In this document: in pieces, positions 45,781 through 56,548 of the stretch
Position numbering within the stretch: the stretch's first letter is position 1
How the letters are laid out: each line of letters begins with the position of its first letter
DNA from: Heterohyrax brucei
Taxonomy: Eukaryota; Chordata; Mammalia; Hyracoidea; Procaviidae
Assembly (NCBI GenBank): GCA_028571685.1
Contig: CM053148.1
Span: forward strand, 88,000,001 to 88,064,000
Direction of reading: 5' to 3'
Length of the DNA stretch: 64,000 bases
The notes under the pieces: model-generated
Told to the model about the DNA's origin: nothing
Database searches by the model: none
The model's input: only the letters and a program-made list of their open reading frames with translations
Made by a program: the position numbers and the translations under genes

Positions 45781-46643
45781 CTGACAATTAAGTCCACGAA
45801 ATTGTTCCAATTGTTACATACCTCACTGCTGAATATCACTGTGCTCAAGGTCTTGGATTGAAGTGTGCCACCCCTAAAAATATGTGTAGCAATTTGGCTA
45901 GGCCAGGATTCCCTGTATTCTGTGATTGCCCTCCAGCACCAGCAGAAGAGTGCATCCTTCAGACCTGAGGTTCCTGCACCAAGACGTTTCTTGAACAAAG
46001 ACTTATGCAACACAAGGACTTTCCTTCAGAGTTGACAGGGAGGAAAGCCTTCCCTCGGAGTGGACATCCTGAATTTGGATTTGTAGACTACTGGACTGGG
46101 TAAGAACAAACTTTCCTTTGTTAAAGTCATCTAGTTTGTAGCATTTCTGTTGGAGCAGCACAGGTGAGTAAGACAGTCACTTTCTAAAGACTGCATGTGG
46201 GAAGCTATGCACTGATGCCAATACCTAGTACACCCCTCAAAGTAATTTTAAAAGCCTTTCTGGAATGGCCATTGTGCATGGTGGACAATTTAATTGTGTA
46301 GTTGTCTGTGAGGGAGTTTTTAGTAAATATTCAAATAACTTTATTGGAACATCCTCCTTGCTCACTTGATCTTTCCCCCAGTGACTTTTTTCTTTACCCA
46401 AAGTTTAAGGAAATATTGAAAAGAAGACATTTGGATTTCATTCAGGACATCAAGTGTAATCAATGACAACACCTCTGATGGGCATTCCAGAAAAAGTTCC
46501 AAAATTGCTCTGAAGGGTAGACTAGGCGCTGGTGTCAGCACATAGCTTCCCAAAGGGAAATACTTCAAAGGTGACCATAGTGATATTCAGCAATGAGATA
46601 TCTAGCACTTTTTCTAGGATGGGCTCAAGAACTTAACTGGCAG
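45781..46643 (+). mobile_element. fold-back mariner derivative, copy 3, split by an LTR
   Basis: Left arm 45781-45848 and 46176-46270 (antisense 3' end). Spacer about 46271-46306 with 'acaatttaattgtgtag'. Right arm 46307-46643 in sense ('cctccttgctcacttgatct', 'aagacatttggatttcattc'). Without the LTR it is about 535 bp, and the spacer matches the other copies. Confidence 0.83.
45849..46175 (+). repeat. MaLR-type solo LTR, copy 4
   Basis: 'ggattgaagtgtgccacc' to 'gtgagtaagaca', shorter than the other three copies. Lies in the left arm of a fold-back mariner, as copy 2 does, but at a different position. Confidence 0.8.
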
Positions 46644-46699
46644 TCCTTGTATTTAATGAAATGTTGGAAAGTAATGTTAGGAAGTAATGTAACATTAGC

Positions 46700-48225
46700 T
46701 TCCCAGTCATCAAAATAGCTGAGTAGGAAGCACAGAGGTCAATTATTCTACCAAAATAACAACTGAATTTGAAAAAGCCATTTGAGTCAACTATTGCAAA
46801 ACTTTGGAGTCATATAAGATAATTAAACCAATTAGAGGAGTGGCAGGTAAAAGCAAACAGTTTATCACCTATAGAGGTGAGTCACATGACCCAGCGGACT
46901 AGTCTGTCAATCTGCAGCTCCACTATCGCCGTAGGAATGATGAGTCATAGGGACTGCGCCTTCTATGGTTTTAGTGTTACATGGTTTGCACAGCTGGACT
47001 GATGTGGTGGTGCCGTGAGGGCTAGTGCATGACTGTGACCATACATGAGCTCTTCTAACAGCTGTTTCTTCCAGTGGCACCAATTGAAAAGATGAGTGGA
47101 ACTTATGGCATTGCATGTCTCCAGAGACAACAGAATTTCAATGCATAAGTTGCAAAAACACCTTGTAGCAGTGACTAAACTAATAGTTAGCCGTATCCTT
47201 TATTAAGGAATAAAAGAAATCCCTGAGTAGAGAGAAAATCAGGTATCATATGTTTCCTGCCTTTTGTCTTTATTCCCTTGAGTGTAAAGAATTGTCTATT
47301 AAAATACTAGTTTAGCATGAAATGTGAAACTGATTTATTCATGTACATAAACATTCAAAAACTAGTGAAAGGAGATTGTCGGACATGCAAACTATTACAG
47401 TGGTACAAAAAGAAGAAGAAATTCAATCCCATAACAAGCCAAATAATCTGAGTTCCACGATTACCTCATTTTTAATGTTTAAATATCCCAGTTTCAGCGA
47501 CAGCAGTGACAATCACAAAGCATGCAAAGAGACAGGAAATTATGGCTATCAAAAGAACTAAATGAAATGACAAAAATTGCACTTGATGAAGCGCAGATAA
47601 TAGTCAGCTTCATCAGCCACATCCACCCCTGTCTGATGTCCCTCACACCTGGAGAGCAGCAGAGAATGCACTTGTGTCCCCGCCTGCCACTTATCCACCA
47701 AGTGAGCAGTAGGGAGTACACCTGAGCCTTTGGTCATCCACCTAACTTACCTGCCTATTGCACAGCCCACCTGGCAAGCCCCAGTGCTGCTGGACGGGGC
47801 ACAAACATGTGGAAATTGGTCAATACATTGTTAAATAAACAACGAGTCAAAGAATAAGTCAAAATAGAAATCAGAACATACTTAGAGTAAAAAAAAAATG
47901 GTAATGAATATAGCAAAACTAAAACCAAATCCACTGCCATTGAGTTGCTTATGGCTCATAATGATCCCATAGGACATAGTAGGACTGGCCCATAAAGCTC
48001 CCAAGGAGCACCTGGTGGGTTCAAACTGTCCAACTTTTGGCTAGTGGGTGTAACACTTAACCACTATGCCGCCAGGGTTTCCAATGAAAATACAGCATTC
48101 AAAAATTTGCAGAATTCAGATAATGCAGTGCTTAGAGGGGAAATTTGTAGCATTAAATGCATAACTCAAAAAAGAAGAGCTCAACTCAGCAACCTCTATA
48201 TTAACACTAGAGTAGAAATTAAATT
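46700..48225 (+). repeat. old L1 (L1M/HAL1-type) fragments
   Basis: 47820-48225 matches L1 ORF2 just after the endonuclease: 'aaaatttgcagaattcagat', 'gtgcttagaggggaaatttg' and 'tagcattaaatgcataactc'. The translation in 48044-48247 has SNENTAFKNLQNSDNAVLRGEICSIKC. 46700-47600 resembles 5' portions of old L1s ('aagagacaggaaattatggc'), less certain. A SINE interrupts it. Confidence 0.55.
47917..48082 (-). repeat. AfroSINE, full length
   Basis: Antisense: 'ttatggctcataatgatccc' to 'tgccgccagggtttcc'. Imperfect flanking repeat 'aatgaatatagca' and 'aatgaaaatacagca'. Lies within the L1 ORF2 fragment. Confidence 0.92.
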
Positions 48226-48446
48226 TTTAATTAACTTTATTAATTGATATATGTAATTATAGCAATAACAAAGCTTCAACATTTTATGTAAAACCATTTA
48301 TGAGAGTTGGACTCTTGTGGATCCCTAATATGTTTTCTGCACTTTTCATTCTTTTCCACTATATTTGGCATTCTCAACCATTATGTTACACTATACTACC
48401 CATGCATTATATCATTATATCAAACTATATACTTCTGTACTTCGTT
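48226..48446. other. unique sequence
   Basis: AT-rich; nothing recognised. Confidence 0.45.
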
Positions 48447-48735
48447 AGTTGTTAGAAACTTTTGAGTCAGTTCCAACTTATGTTGACCCTACTCACAGCA
48501 GTAAGGAGTAATTCGCGGTTCCGCACCATCTGCACAATTGTTTCTGTTCTTGAGCTCATTGTTGCAGCCACTGTCTCAGTCCTTCTTGTTGGGATTCTTC
48601 TTCTTCTTCACTGACCCTTTATTCTAGCGATCACAGTGTCCTTCTCCAGGGGTTGATACATCCTGATAACATGTCCAAAGAATGTGAATATTGCCATCCT
48701 TGCTTTTAAGGAGCATTTAGTTGTATGTCTTTTAC
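48447..48735 (-). repeat. RTE 3' end fragment
   Basis: 'gagtcagttccaacttatgt', 'tgagctcattgttgcagcca', 'gtgtccttctccaggggttg' and 'cctgataacatgtccaaaga'. Confidence 0.9.
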
Positions 48736-48989
48736 CTATACTCCTGTAGTTTTAAATACAGTGCATGCAATGATAGAGGAGAGTCTATTATCCGTTAATA
48801 TGTTAATATATTTATTCCAGGCTTGGAAAAATAAATACTTAATAGGGTCTGCAATCATTTTTACAAGTGTATACTTTTTCTGAGACCAAAATGATTGAGA
48901 ATGGCGAACCCAAAGTCAAGAAGGATGAAAGTACAAAAGATGTATTAGAAGAACAGCTAGAGTCCAGCCTAACTGACTTAACCTATGTT
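48736..48989. other. unique sequence with a 37-codon frame
   Basis: A short plus-strand frame at 48891-49004 reads MIENGEPKVKKDESTKDVLE and onward, charged and lysine/glutamate rich, ending inside the adjacent SINE. No family recognised; probably chance. Confidence 0.3.
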
Positions 48990-49192
48990 AAGCATCAGTA
49001 GGTCTATCCTGACTCATAGTAACCCCATATGACAGAGGAGAACTTGCCCGAAAGTGTTCCCTAGGCTGTAATCTCTATTAGAGCAGATCTTCAGGGCTAG
49101 TCTTATTTCTTGCAAAGTGGCTGGTAGTTTTGAACTATCAGCTTCCGCGTTAGCAGCCAAGTGCTTAACTCTTCATCTATAAGCGCTCTTTG
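48990..49192 (-). repeat. AfroSINE, long variant
   Basis: Antisense: 'tcctgactcatagtaacccc', 'ggctgtaatctctattagag' (module absent from the short form) and 'ttccgcgttagcagccaagt'. Confidence 0.85.
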
Positions 49193-50171
49193 ACCTTGAG
49201 CATAGACTATGCAAACGGCAGCAGCATGGGGTAAGACTACAAACTGGTTAAGGTTAGATTATTACTGGGACTAAACACATGAACATAGATGTCGAAACCA
49301 CGGAAATTTTAGTAACCTGAATTGTGTTTTATTAAATTCAGAAACATTTACAGAGGTTCATAAGACATTTCAGTATCCTAACATTCTTACCAAAAGTCAG
49401 TAACATGCTGTAGTTTCCTAGAAAAAAAAAAGTCATGAAACCTCAGCCTATTTAATGCATCATATTCACGTGTCTAATTGGAAATTAATACCTTAATAGA
49501 ATTTGTAGAATGAAAAGTATGAACAGAGTAAAGAGAATCATCTATATAAATTACATACCTGGGAAAATTGCCAAGGTGGTGCTAATATGATATGAGAATT
49601 AGTGCTTGTTATGGTTTCTTTTAGTTTCAATTACAGAGCAAGCGTAGACCTCTCTGCCTTTTACACTATGATGTGACCTCGTTATAAGACTAATATTTTT
49701 CTGCCCATTAATTTAGTTTTACTATAGCATCAATATTTTAGAAAAAATAATTGAGTCAATTTGACACATAGCAGATTTGTAGAAACTTAATTTTATACCA
49801 CTTCTGAGCCTTTGATGGCTCTTAATTTTAAAATCCACACCTAATTTATTAGTACTTGAGTTCTCTCTGTTTATATTATTTTCATCCAAAAATGAGTTTT
49901 CTAGAGCCTCTTGATGATCAAGATAGTTTCAGAGCTCTCGTGATTCTCTCCATTTTAAAACCCTTAAAACTTATTATTTTTGAATTCCGTTAAAATAGGC
50001 ACAGTAAGTTTCACTTAAAGTTTGAATGAAAGATTATAACTGATTACTGAATCATAAAAGAAAAAACTGCTAACCCATTCCATATCCCATAGAGAGATCA
50101 CTGAGAAGGAAGAGATTCAGTCTTTACAAACCATGCAACAGAGCCAGCAGGCTTTTTGAGGAAGCGCAAGG
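49193..50171. other. unique AT-rich sequence
   Basis: About 1 kb with no gene, repeat or RNA recognised. Confidence 0.5.
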
Positions 50172-50716
50172 GTTAACAATTAAATCCGCAAACTTAATTG
50201 CTCTAATTGCTACATACCTCATTGCTGAGCATCACTACAGTCACCTTCGAAGTACTCCCTTTGTGAAGCTATGCACCGTCGTCAGTACCTAGTCACCCCT
50301 TCAAAGCAATTTTGGAACCCTTTTCCGAATGGCCGTTGCACCCAGCCCGGTGGTCGTTACTGAGCTCAGTTTTACAGCTGTCTGTGAGGGACTTTTTAGC
50401 TGGTAGTCTAATAACAATACTGGAACACCCCTCCCTACTCACCTGACCTGGCCCACAACGACTTTTTTCTTTACCTGAAGAGAAAAGAAATGTTGAAAGA
50501 ACGACATTTGGATGCCATTCAGAACATCAAGGGCAATATGGCAACAGCTCGTTTGGTCAATTAGGAAATATGTTCCAAAATTGCTTTCAAGGATGGACTA
50601 GGCCCTGATGTCAGTGCGTAGCTTCCTAATGAGAGTACTTTGAAGGTGACTGTAGTGATAGTCAGCAATGAGGTATGTAGCACTTAAAAGAATTGAGTTC
50701 CTGGATTTAACTGTTG
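50172..50716 (+). mobile_element. fold-back mariner derivative, copy 4
   Basis: Uninterrupted 545 bp copy. Left arm 50172-50334 ('acaattaaatccgcaaactt' terminus, then 'tgctacatacctcattgctg'). Spacer 50335-50380. Right arm 50381-50716 in sense ('acccctccctactcacctga', 'gaacgacatttggatgccat') ending 'gatttaactgttggg'. The arms' outer ~165 bp are inverted repeats of one another. Confidence 0.87.
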
Positions 50717-50758
50717 GGCCTCGCGTGTCATCTTCTCAACCATCAGAAGACCATGCAC

Positions 50759-50804
50759 CAAAGCCAAGCCAAGTGCCGTTGAGTCAGATCCGACTCATGG
50801 CATC
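50759..50804 (-). repeat. 46 bp tip-only insertion, 8 bp duplication
   Basis: 'caaagccaagccaagtgccg', then 'ttgagtcagatccgactcat', then 'ggcatc'. Flanked by 'ccatgcac' (50751-50758) and 'ccatgcgc' (50805-50812); the single difference is a CpG-type transition. Confidence 0.75.
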
Positions 50805-50989
50805 CCATGCGCGGGAAAGTGTAATTCACCTTGATGAAGTACACATTCCATCAGCTTTGTAAAGAGGTGGGGGTAAAATGGGCACTTTCCTTGAGTAAGG
50901 ACTGAAATAGTGTTTTTTTGCCAGTAAAAATTAGCAAAACATCAACAACTGATAAGCTGGAGTTTTGTCTATACCTAGAGGCATCTGGA

Positions 50990-51110
50990 AAGAGAGGCCT
51001 GCCATCCTACTTCTGAAAAGTCGGTCACTGAAAACCCTATGGAGCCCAGTTCTACTGGGACACACATGGAGTTTCCATCTGTCAGAATCAACTCAATAGG
51101 AGCTGTTGTT
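50990..51110 (+). repeat. AfroSINE, long variant, 5'-truncated
   Basis: 'cctacttctgaaaagtcggt', 'actgaaaaccctatggagcc' and 'gtcagaatcaactcaatagg'. The first block also occurs in the RTE 5' UTR. Confidence 0.72.
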
Positions 51111-51117
51111 TTCTGAT

Positions 51118-51157
51118 CAAACCAAACCCACTGCTGTCGAGTTGATTCTGACTAGGG
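51118..51157 (-). repeat. AfroSINE 3' tip, antisense
   Basis: 'aaaccaaacccactgctgtc', then 'gagttgattctgactagg', only ~40 bp, following a sense SINE. Flanking repeat ambiguous. Confidence 0.6.
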
Positions 51158-52742
51158 GGAAAATACACAAAGGAGAAGAAAAAAATTAACCAAATTAACC
51201 AAAATGTGTGATATGCGTGGAATCTTCCTTTAAAACGTGGTTTTGGAGAGACCAAGTTTCAGAAGACTTATTTTAAAGTATGTGGGTGTATATATGTGTG
51301 TGCTGGGGACTGTTTACAAACTGGTGGCAGAAAAAGAATTTAGAAGGGACACAGACCTTATTTCTTACGATGGTAACAAGGTCCTAGCCGTAGAGCCTGA
51401 CTTGGGGGATAAGAAAGAGGAAGACTGAGTGAAGACTGAGAACGCACCAGGATTGTTCTCTGACCACTTGTTTCTGTATCTGGAATATGTATAGTTTTAC
51501 GTAGGAGAGCGCTTTTACCTCCCTTCACTAGTTTTTATGATGTTCCACTCCTTAGGCTCAAAAAAAGGAGTTACATCAGGAAAGAAAATTCAAAACATTT
51601 GTCTTTATTTTGCTTCAAATTCTCTGATTTTAAGGGAATAAATTGTTTTTAGATGTCTAGTATTTCTAAGAAAATATATGCAAATGTACACTGTCAGTCA
51701 TAATAAAAAAGATACATCCCAAATAAAAATAAATAAATAAAATAAATACATAAATAAATATGATGTGATGTCTTTGCAAAGACAGGAAAACATTTTTACA
51801 AACTCTCCTATTTCCGTGAAGGGCTGTGGTTCAATGATCCTTTGCGAGTGACTGAAAATTAGTAAAATATTTTGATAATGTGAGTAAAAATGAAAAACAT
51901 CTATAGCTTTCTATGAATCGTGGTTATGGAATTTGGCAGTTGCAGACCTGAACTAGAGCACTGAGCCTGGTAAGTGGTTTTTTTTTTTTCTGATATCAAA
52001 CTGTCAAACAGACAAACTGTGCCAGGGATAAGGAAGTGGAGATGAAGATGAAATTTGATTAATTTTTTTGTATTAAAGAGAATTAGACATTAAAATAAGA
52101 AATAAAATTATTTAAAAGAACAATGTAATTTAGGAAGTTAAGTATAAATCATACCCATTTTACACATGACATACTAGAAGCAAAATATTTACAGCTTCTA
52201 TATTATGTATTGAACAGTTAAAAAATATGATATTGACATCCTTCATATGTATTAGCCTCTGTGGTCTTATGAGCTTCGTACAATTTATACTTTAATCAAG
52301 ACTTCAGGTAACTGAGAAGTGATTAGATTCTACAATGGCAGCCTTACATCTGTACATAGCACTCTTGACACACGTAAAGTTTATAGAGAATGGAAATTTA
52401 ACCTCTAACTGTGAGCAATTTTTCCCGGCTGCCCAGAATATTCTGTCGAGAAAGAAAGAATACTTTGTTCACAATCTTGAAAATACCTCATGAGAATATT
52501 TCTCTCCCACAGAGCATTTAAATACAGTGTCACAGGAAATATGTGTATCATTTTGGTGCAATTATAATAAAAAGGGCACATTGAATCACATTTTGTATAC
52601 TTGTGTTCTTGATCTTTATCTCATGGAGATTTATTTCCCAAAGTGATTCCAAACAGCTGTTAGCACACCTGGTGTAGAGTGAATATCTGAAGAACTATAT
52701 GGATGAAAGAAATAGAGGGACATCACGTAGGTCAGAGCATTT
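51158..52742. other. unique AT-rich sequence
   Basis: About 1.6 kb with an (AAAT)n microsatellite at 51718-51761. No gene recognised. Confidence 0.5.
51718..51761. repeat. (AAAT)n microsatellite
   Basis: Imperfect AAAT/AAATA run. Confidence 0.9.
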
Positions 52743-52895
52743 GTTGCTGTTTTTAGGTGCCGTTGAGTCAGTTCGGACTCATAGCAACTCAACATGCCAC
52801 GAAATGAAACACTATGCAATCTTCACAATCATTGATACATTTGAGATAGCCATTGTAGCCAACAGGTGAACCATCTCATTGGGGCCTTGGTGACA
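52743..52895 (-). repeat. RTE 3' end fragment
   Basis: 'gttgctgtttttaggtgccg', 'ttgagtcagttcggactcat', 'caatcttcacaatcattgat' and 'ccatctcattggggcc'. Confidence 0.85.
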
Positions 52896-53626
52896 GAAGA
52901 CCAAAAGAAGTGCTATGTGAGGCTGGATGACTCTAAAAGAGGTAGTGAAGGAGAAAGTGGAGGAGTACCATTTATAGATTCAGGTTCAAGTGCAGCTGTA
53001 GGTGGTTAGGTTTGCCTACTAACTCTCCTGTAAATAGTCCTAGAAACTGTAATCAATAGAATCATAAAAAAGAAGCATCTAGATGGAGTAAACTGAAGGA
53101 GAGAACTAAGTTGGAACTTAATGAAATCAGCAAGCTGATCTAAATGACACAAGATATATGTTGTATTGTGTTTTCCAGATCACCTTACCACGCTGACGGC
53201 AGCACCTTTTAGCTGCTGCTAATGATTACAGTTACCATCTTATACAGAGATTTGCCCTGAGATTTGCACCCCCATGCCAAACTGCCTCATCCATGACATT
53301 ATACAGTCTCACACCTGGGTGGGAGAGAGTCTGAGGCCAATGGTGGATTCACAGGTGAGCACAAAAGGCTATCCTTCTTGTTACAACATAGAGCAAACTT
53401 TATACAGGGGAACTGCTGAGGCTTTCTTGAATGGACGCATCTTACATGCGGTACATTTAGACACATCATGATAAACAATGATTTGAGAAAGACAGATTGC
53501 AATAATAGTCTTTCAAAAATATAATAAAGAGCATAACCTTGATGACAATTGTAGAGGCAAAAACAAAAGGGAAAATGTGACATTTCAAATCCATTTTTCT
53601 TTTGTTGTTCTTGTCATTAAAATCCC
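52896..53626. other. unique sequence, possible non-coding exon-like block
   Basis: 53179-53354 is preceded by a pyrimidine-rich acceptor-like 'attgtgttttccag' and followed by donor-like 'cag|gtgagc', but all three frames stop within about 45 bp, so it cannot be a coding exon. Otherwise nothing recognised. Confidence 0.25.
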
Positions 53627-53786
53627 AAAAATATCGCTGCCATTGAGTCGATCCCAACTCATAGTGACCCTATAGGACAGAGTAGAACTGCCTCTTAGAA
53701 TTTCCAAGGAGTGCCTGGTGAATCTGAACTGTCGATCTTTTGGTTAGCAGACATAGCACATAAACACTATGCTGCCAGTGTTTCCT
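53627..53786 (-). repeat. AfroSINE, full length
   Basis: Antisense: 'aactcatagtgaccctatag' to 'tgctgccagtgtttcc'. It abuts an RTE 3' end. Confidence 0.92.
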
Positions 53787-53787
53787 C

Positions 53788-54182
53788 TTGTTGTCAGGTG
53801 GGATCAAATCAGTACCAACTCTTAGCAACCCTAAGCACAAGAAAATTAAATGTCACCTGGTTCTGTACCATCCTCACAATCCTCATTACTTTTCAGCTTG
53901 TTGTTGCAGTCACGGTGTCAATCCATCAAGTCCAGGTTCTTCTTCTGTCGTGCAGAGATTCTACCTACCAAGCCCAAGGTCTTTTTCCAGGTATTGGTCT
54001 CTCTGATAACATGTTCAAACTACGTGACAGAAATTCTCACCATACTGGCTTCCAAAGGGTACTCTAGCTGTTTCTTCTAAGACTAACTTGTTTGTTCTTC
54101 CAGCACTCCAAGGTATACTAAATATTTTTACCAACACCATACTACAAAGGCGTCAATTATTCCTATCTTCCTTATTCAGAAA
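53788..54182 (-). repeat. RTE 3' end fragment
   Basis: 'cttgttgtcaggtgggatca', 'ctggttctgtaccatcctca', 'ttgttgcagtcacggtgtca' and 'gtcaattattcctatcttcc' follow antisense RTE order. Confidence 0.88.
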
Positions 54183-54189
54183 GCCCTGG

Positions 54190-54236
54190 TGTTCTACTTC
54201 TGAAAAAAAATTGGCTAGTGCAAACCTTATGAATAG
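54190..54236 (+). repeat. short RTE 5' UTR-like piece in opposite orientation
   Basis: 'ttctacttctgaaaaaaaat', then 'tggctagtgcaaaccttatg', then 'aatag', matches the sense RTE 5' UTR. It immediately follows an antisense RTE 3' end, so the two together look like a 5'-inverted (twin-primed-like) or rearranged copy. Confidence 0.5.
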
Positions 54237-54348
54237 AAAGACAAAGTTCTTCTTTTAAGGCCAACTAATTGTAGAAGAAAAGGAAAGAGCTGAAATAGAG
54301 AAAGATACAACTACAAAGATTACATATGAAAATCTTTACGAAATTGTT

Positions 54349-54501
54349 GGAAACTCTGGTGGTATAGTGGTTAAGTGCTATGACTGCTAACCAAAAGGTC
54401 AGCAGTTCGAATCTACGAGGCACTCCTTGGAAACTCCATAGAGCAGTTCTACCCAGTCCTGCAGGATCACTATGAGTCAGAATCAACTTGGCGGCACGGG
54501 A
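54349..54501 (+). repeat. AfroSINE, full length, 13 bp duplication
   Basis: 'ggaaactctggtggtatagt' to 'cttggcggcacggga'. Duplication 'ttacgaaattgtt' at 54336-54348 and 'ttacaaaattgtt' at 54502-54514, one CpG-type difference. Confidence 0.95.
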
Positions 54502-54514
54502 TTACAAAATTGTT

Positions 54515-54887
54515 ATTATACCAGAAACAAGATCAGCCATTGGAAGGGGCTGGTTGACTGGAGTGATGAGGAGTACAAACATGCTCCAGTAAAGTTATTG
54601 GAAGAATTTCCAGTTACAGTTGAAATGGCAGCTAACCATGGTTGCCATGGAGTCTTTCAGAGAACAGTGACCAACTGCAAACAGAAGAGAGTTACAGGCA
54701 AATTGTTAGGGGAATGTGTTTTAACATAAGTTCAAAGAAAGAGACCACAAGTAGGGAAATAAAATTTAACTAATGAAGCTGTGAAACACTATCAGTATAT
54801 TCTATAACATACCTTAAATTTGAAAATTATATTTAAAGTTCAGATAAGTATACAATGTACAGAGCTGCAGTAGGTTTTAGAAACAAC
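54515..54887. other. unique sequence
   Basis: No feature recognised. The 85-codon frame at 54472-54729 begins within the SINE and has no family features. Confidence 0.45.
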
Positions 54888-55053
54888 TGCAAACCTCAAA
54901 ACCATTACCATGAAGTGAATTCCAACTCACAGTAACCTTGCAGAACAGAGTAGAACTTCACCCATAGAGTTCCCAAGGAGTGTCTGGGAGATTTTGAATG
55001 TTTCCCTTTGATTAACACCTGTGGCAGTTAGCACTATGCCACCACGATTTCCC
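54888..55053 (-). repeat. AfroSINE, full length, 9 bp duplication
   Basis: Antisense: 'cagtaaccttgcagaacaga' to 'tgccaccacgatttcc'. Duplication 'agaaacaac' at 54879-54887 and 55054-55062. Confidence 0.93.
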
Positions 55054-55139
55054 AGAAACAACACAGTGGTGAAAGGAACAGCTTGTTTGTGGTGTTGTGA
55101 CTCTTAGTTAACTCTTAATTAGTTCTCATCTGTATGCTA

Positions 55140-55330
55140 TTTAGCTTTCTTACACGCAGAAACAGAAATAGTAATACTGACCTAATAGGGTATTATTGAC
55201 ACATTTTAATGTGTAAAACAGAAATAACAATACCTACTTAGTAGTGTATTATTGCATTCAACTGAATGAAAAATTCTGTAACACCTAGCATTACGTGAGG
55301 CTCGGAGCTCAGTAAGTATGCTACCACATC
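55140..55330 (+). repeat. MIR-like, with internal duplication
   Basis: 'aataacaatacctacttagt', 'agtgtattattg' and 'ctcggagctcagtaag' resemble MIR core and 3' sequence. A similar block, 'agtaatactgacctaatagg' followed by 'gtattattg', precedes it. Confidence 0.4.
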
Positions 55331-55478
55331 AGCTTTCTTACTCATTTCTGTTCCCTGTGGGACCACTTGACTTCAATAAACACTATACTCTTTTTTTACT
55401 TTTATTTTTCTCTCTCGATTAGCTTATAACCATACTTCCACCACCTGTAGGCATAGTAGAAGTCACTCAAATTCACAG

Positions 55479-55573
55479 GAGCTCCTTGGCAACTCTGGGG
55501 AAGTTCCAGATTCTCCCGTACGGTCGCTATGAGTTGGAGTCAACATGATGGCACCAGATTTGGTTTTTGGTCT
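55479..55573 (+). repeat. AfroSINE, 5'-truncated
   Basis: 'ggagctccttggcaactctg', 'cggtcgctatgagttggagt' and 'ggcaccagatttggtttttg'. Confidence 0.85.
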
Positions 55574-56548
55574 CTGTGTCTTTATTTAATGAGCATTTTT
55601 TGGAACTTGAATCAACAGAGACCAAAAGAGTTCCCTTTGACATAAAGCTATGTATGCCAAACCAGCCAAAGCTATGTAGAAATTATACAATTTCTTTAAA
55701 AAAAGAGGAAGTGAGGGATCATTGAGATTATTATGCAAATTCTGCTATAGTTTCCTAGTGTTTTTTGCACGTTAAACTTCTGTCAAAAATTTTCCTTTCC
55801 TATTTTCTTGTTGGTGACATCTGAGAACTCTCCACTCTTACTTTTTATCACTTATGTCACAGATTTTAAAGCCCAAGACGATTTAGTTTTAAGACATCTA
55901 AACAAAATGAAAACTGTCCCTAAAATTGAGTGATGTTAAATCACGACGGTATTAAGGGTGGAAAAGAAAGGAATTAACAAATCCACAAACGCTCTCTTGA
56001 AACAAGTAAAAGTAGGGCAGAAGCAAGCAGTTAGCTGTTAGTAGTTCTATAGAGAAAAATGGAAAAAAAAATACTGCAACAAAAAATACTTGTCAAAGTG
56101 TTGAAGAAATAGGTAAAACAAAAATACTTTCAATTAGTTATTGATATGTTGATTTACCAACTTGTTTTTAGAGTTTCTTTTTGTTCTTCAATATTTCATT
56201 AATTGCTTTCCGGTTTTATGTCCATTTTTAAATGAGTAATTCATCCATTTATCTGTCTCTATCTCTAATAACTTGTGTGTAATAATGTATAAATATTATA
56301 TTGGGCCACTGAGATTCTCAAGGAAGAATCTTCCACCCAACTACAGAAAGTTGTCAGCAAAGAACTGTAAGCATCCTATAGATGATAGCGTTTAGCTCTT
56401 CACTTCTGAAAAGGGTGTTTCAGCTGTTCTCACATCGCCAGAGGAGACATCCTTCTCTGGGCTGTCTGTGTTCAGCGGCTGCAGGAAGTCAAAGAAAAGA
56501 ACAAACATTTCGTACCAGTGTAGGACATTCTAATGAGCGGTTTTATTT
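55574..56548. other. unique sequence
   Basis: No gene recognised. The plus-strand frame at 56382-56594 shows no protein features. Confidence 0.45.

Noticed and set aside
48891-49004. 37-codon charged open frame
   Set aside because: Too short, ends inside a SINE, and no family recognised.
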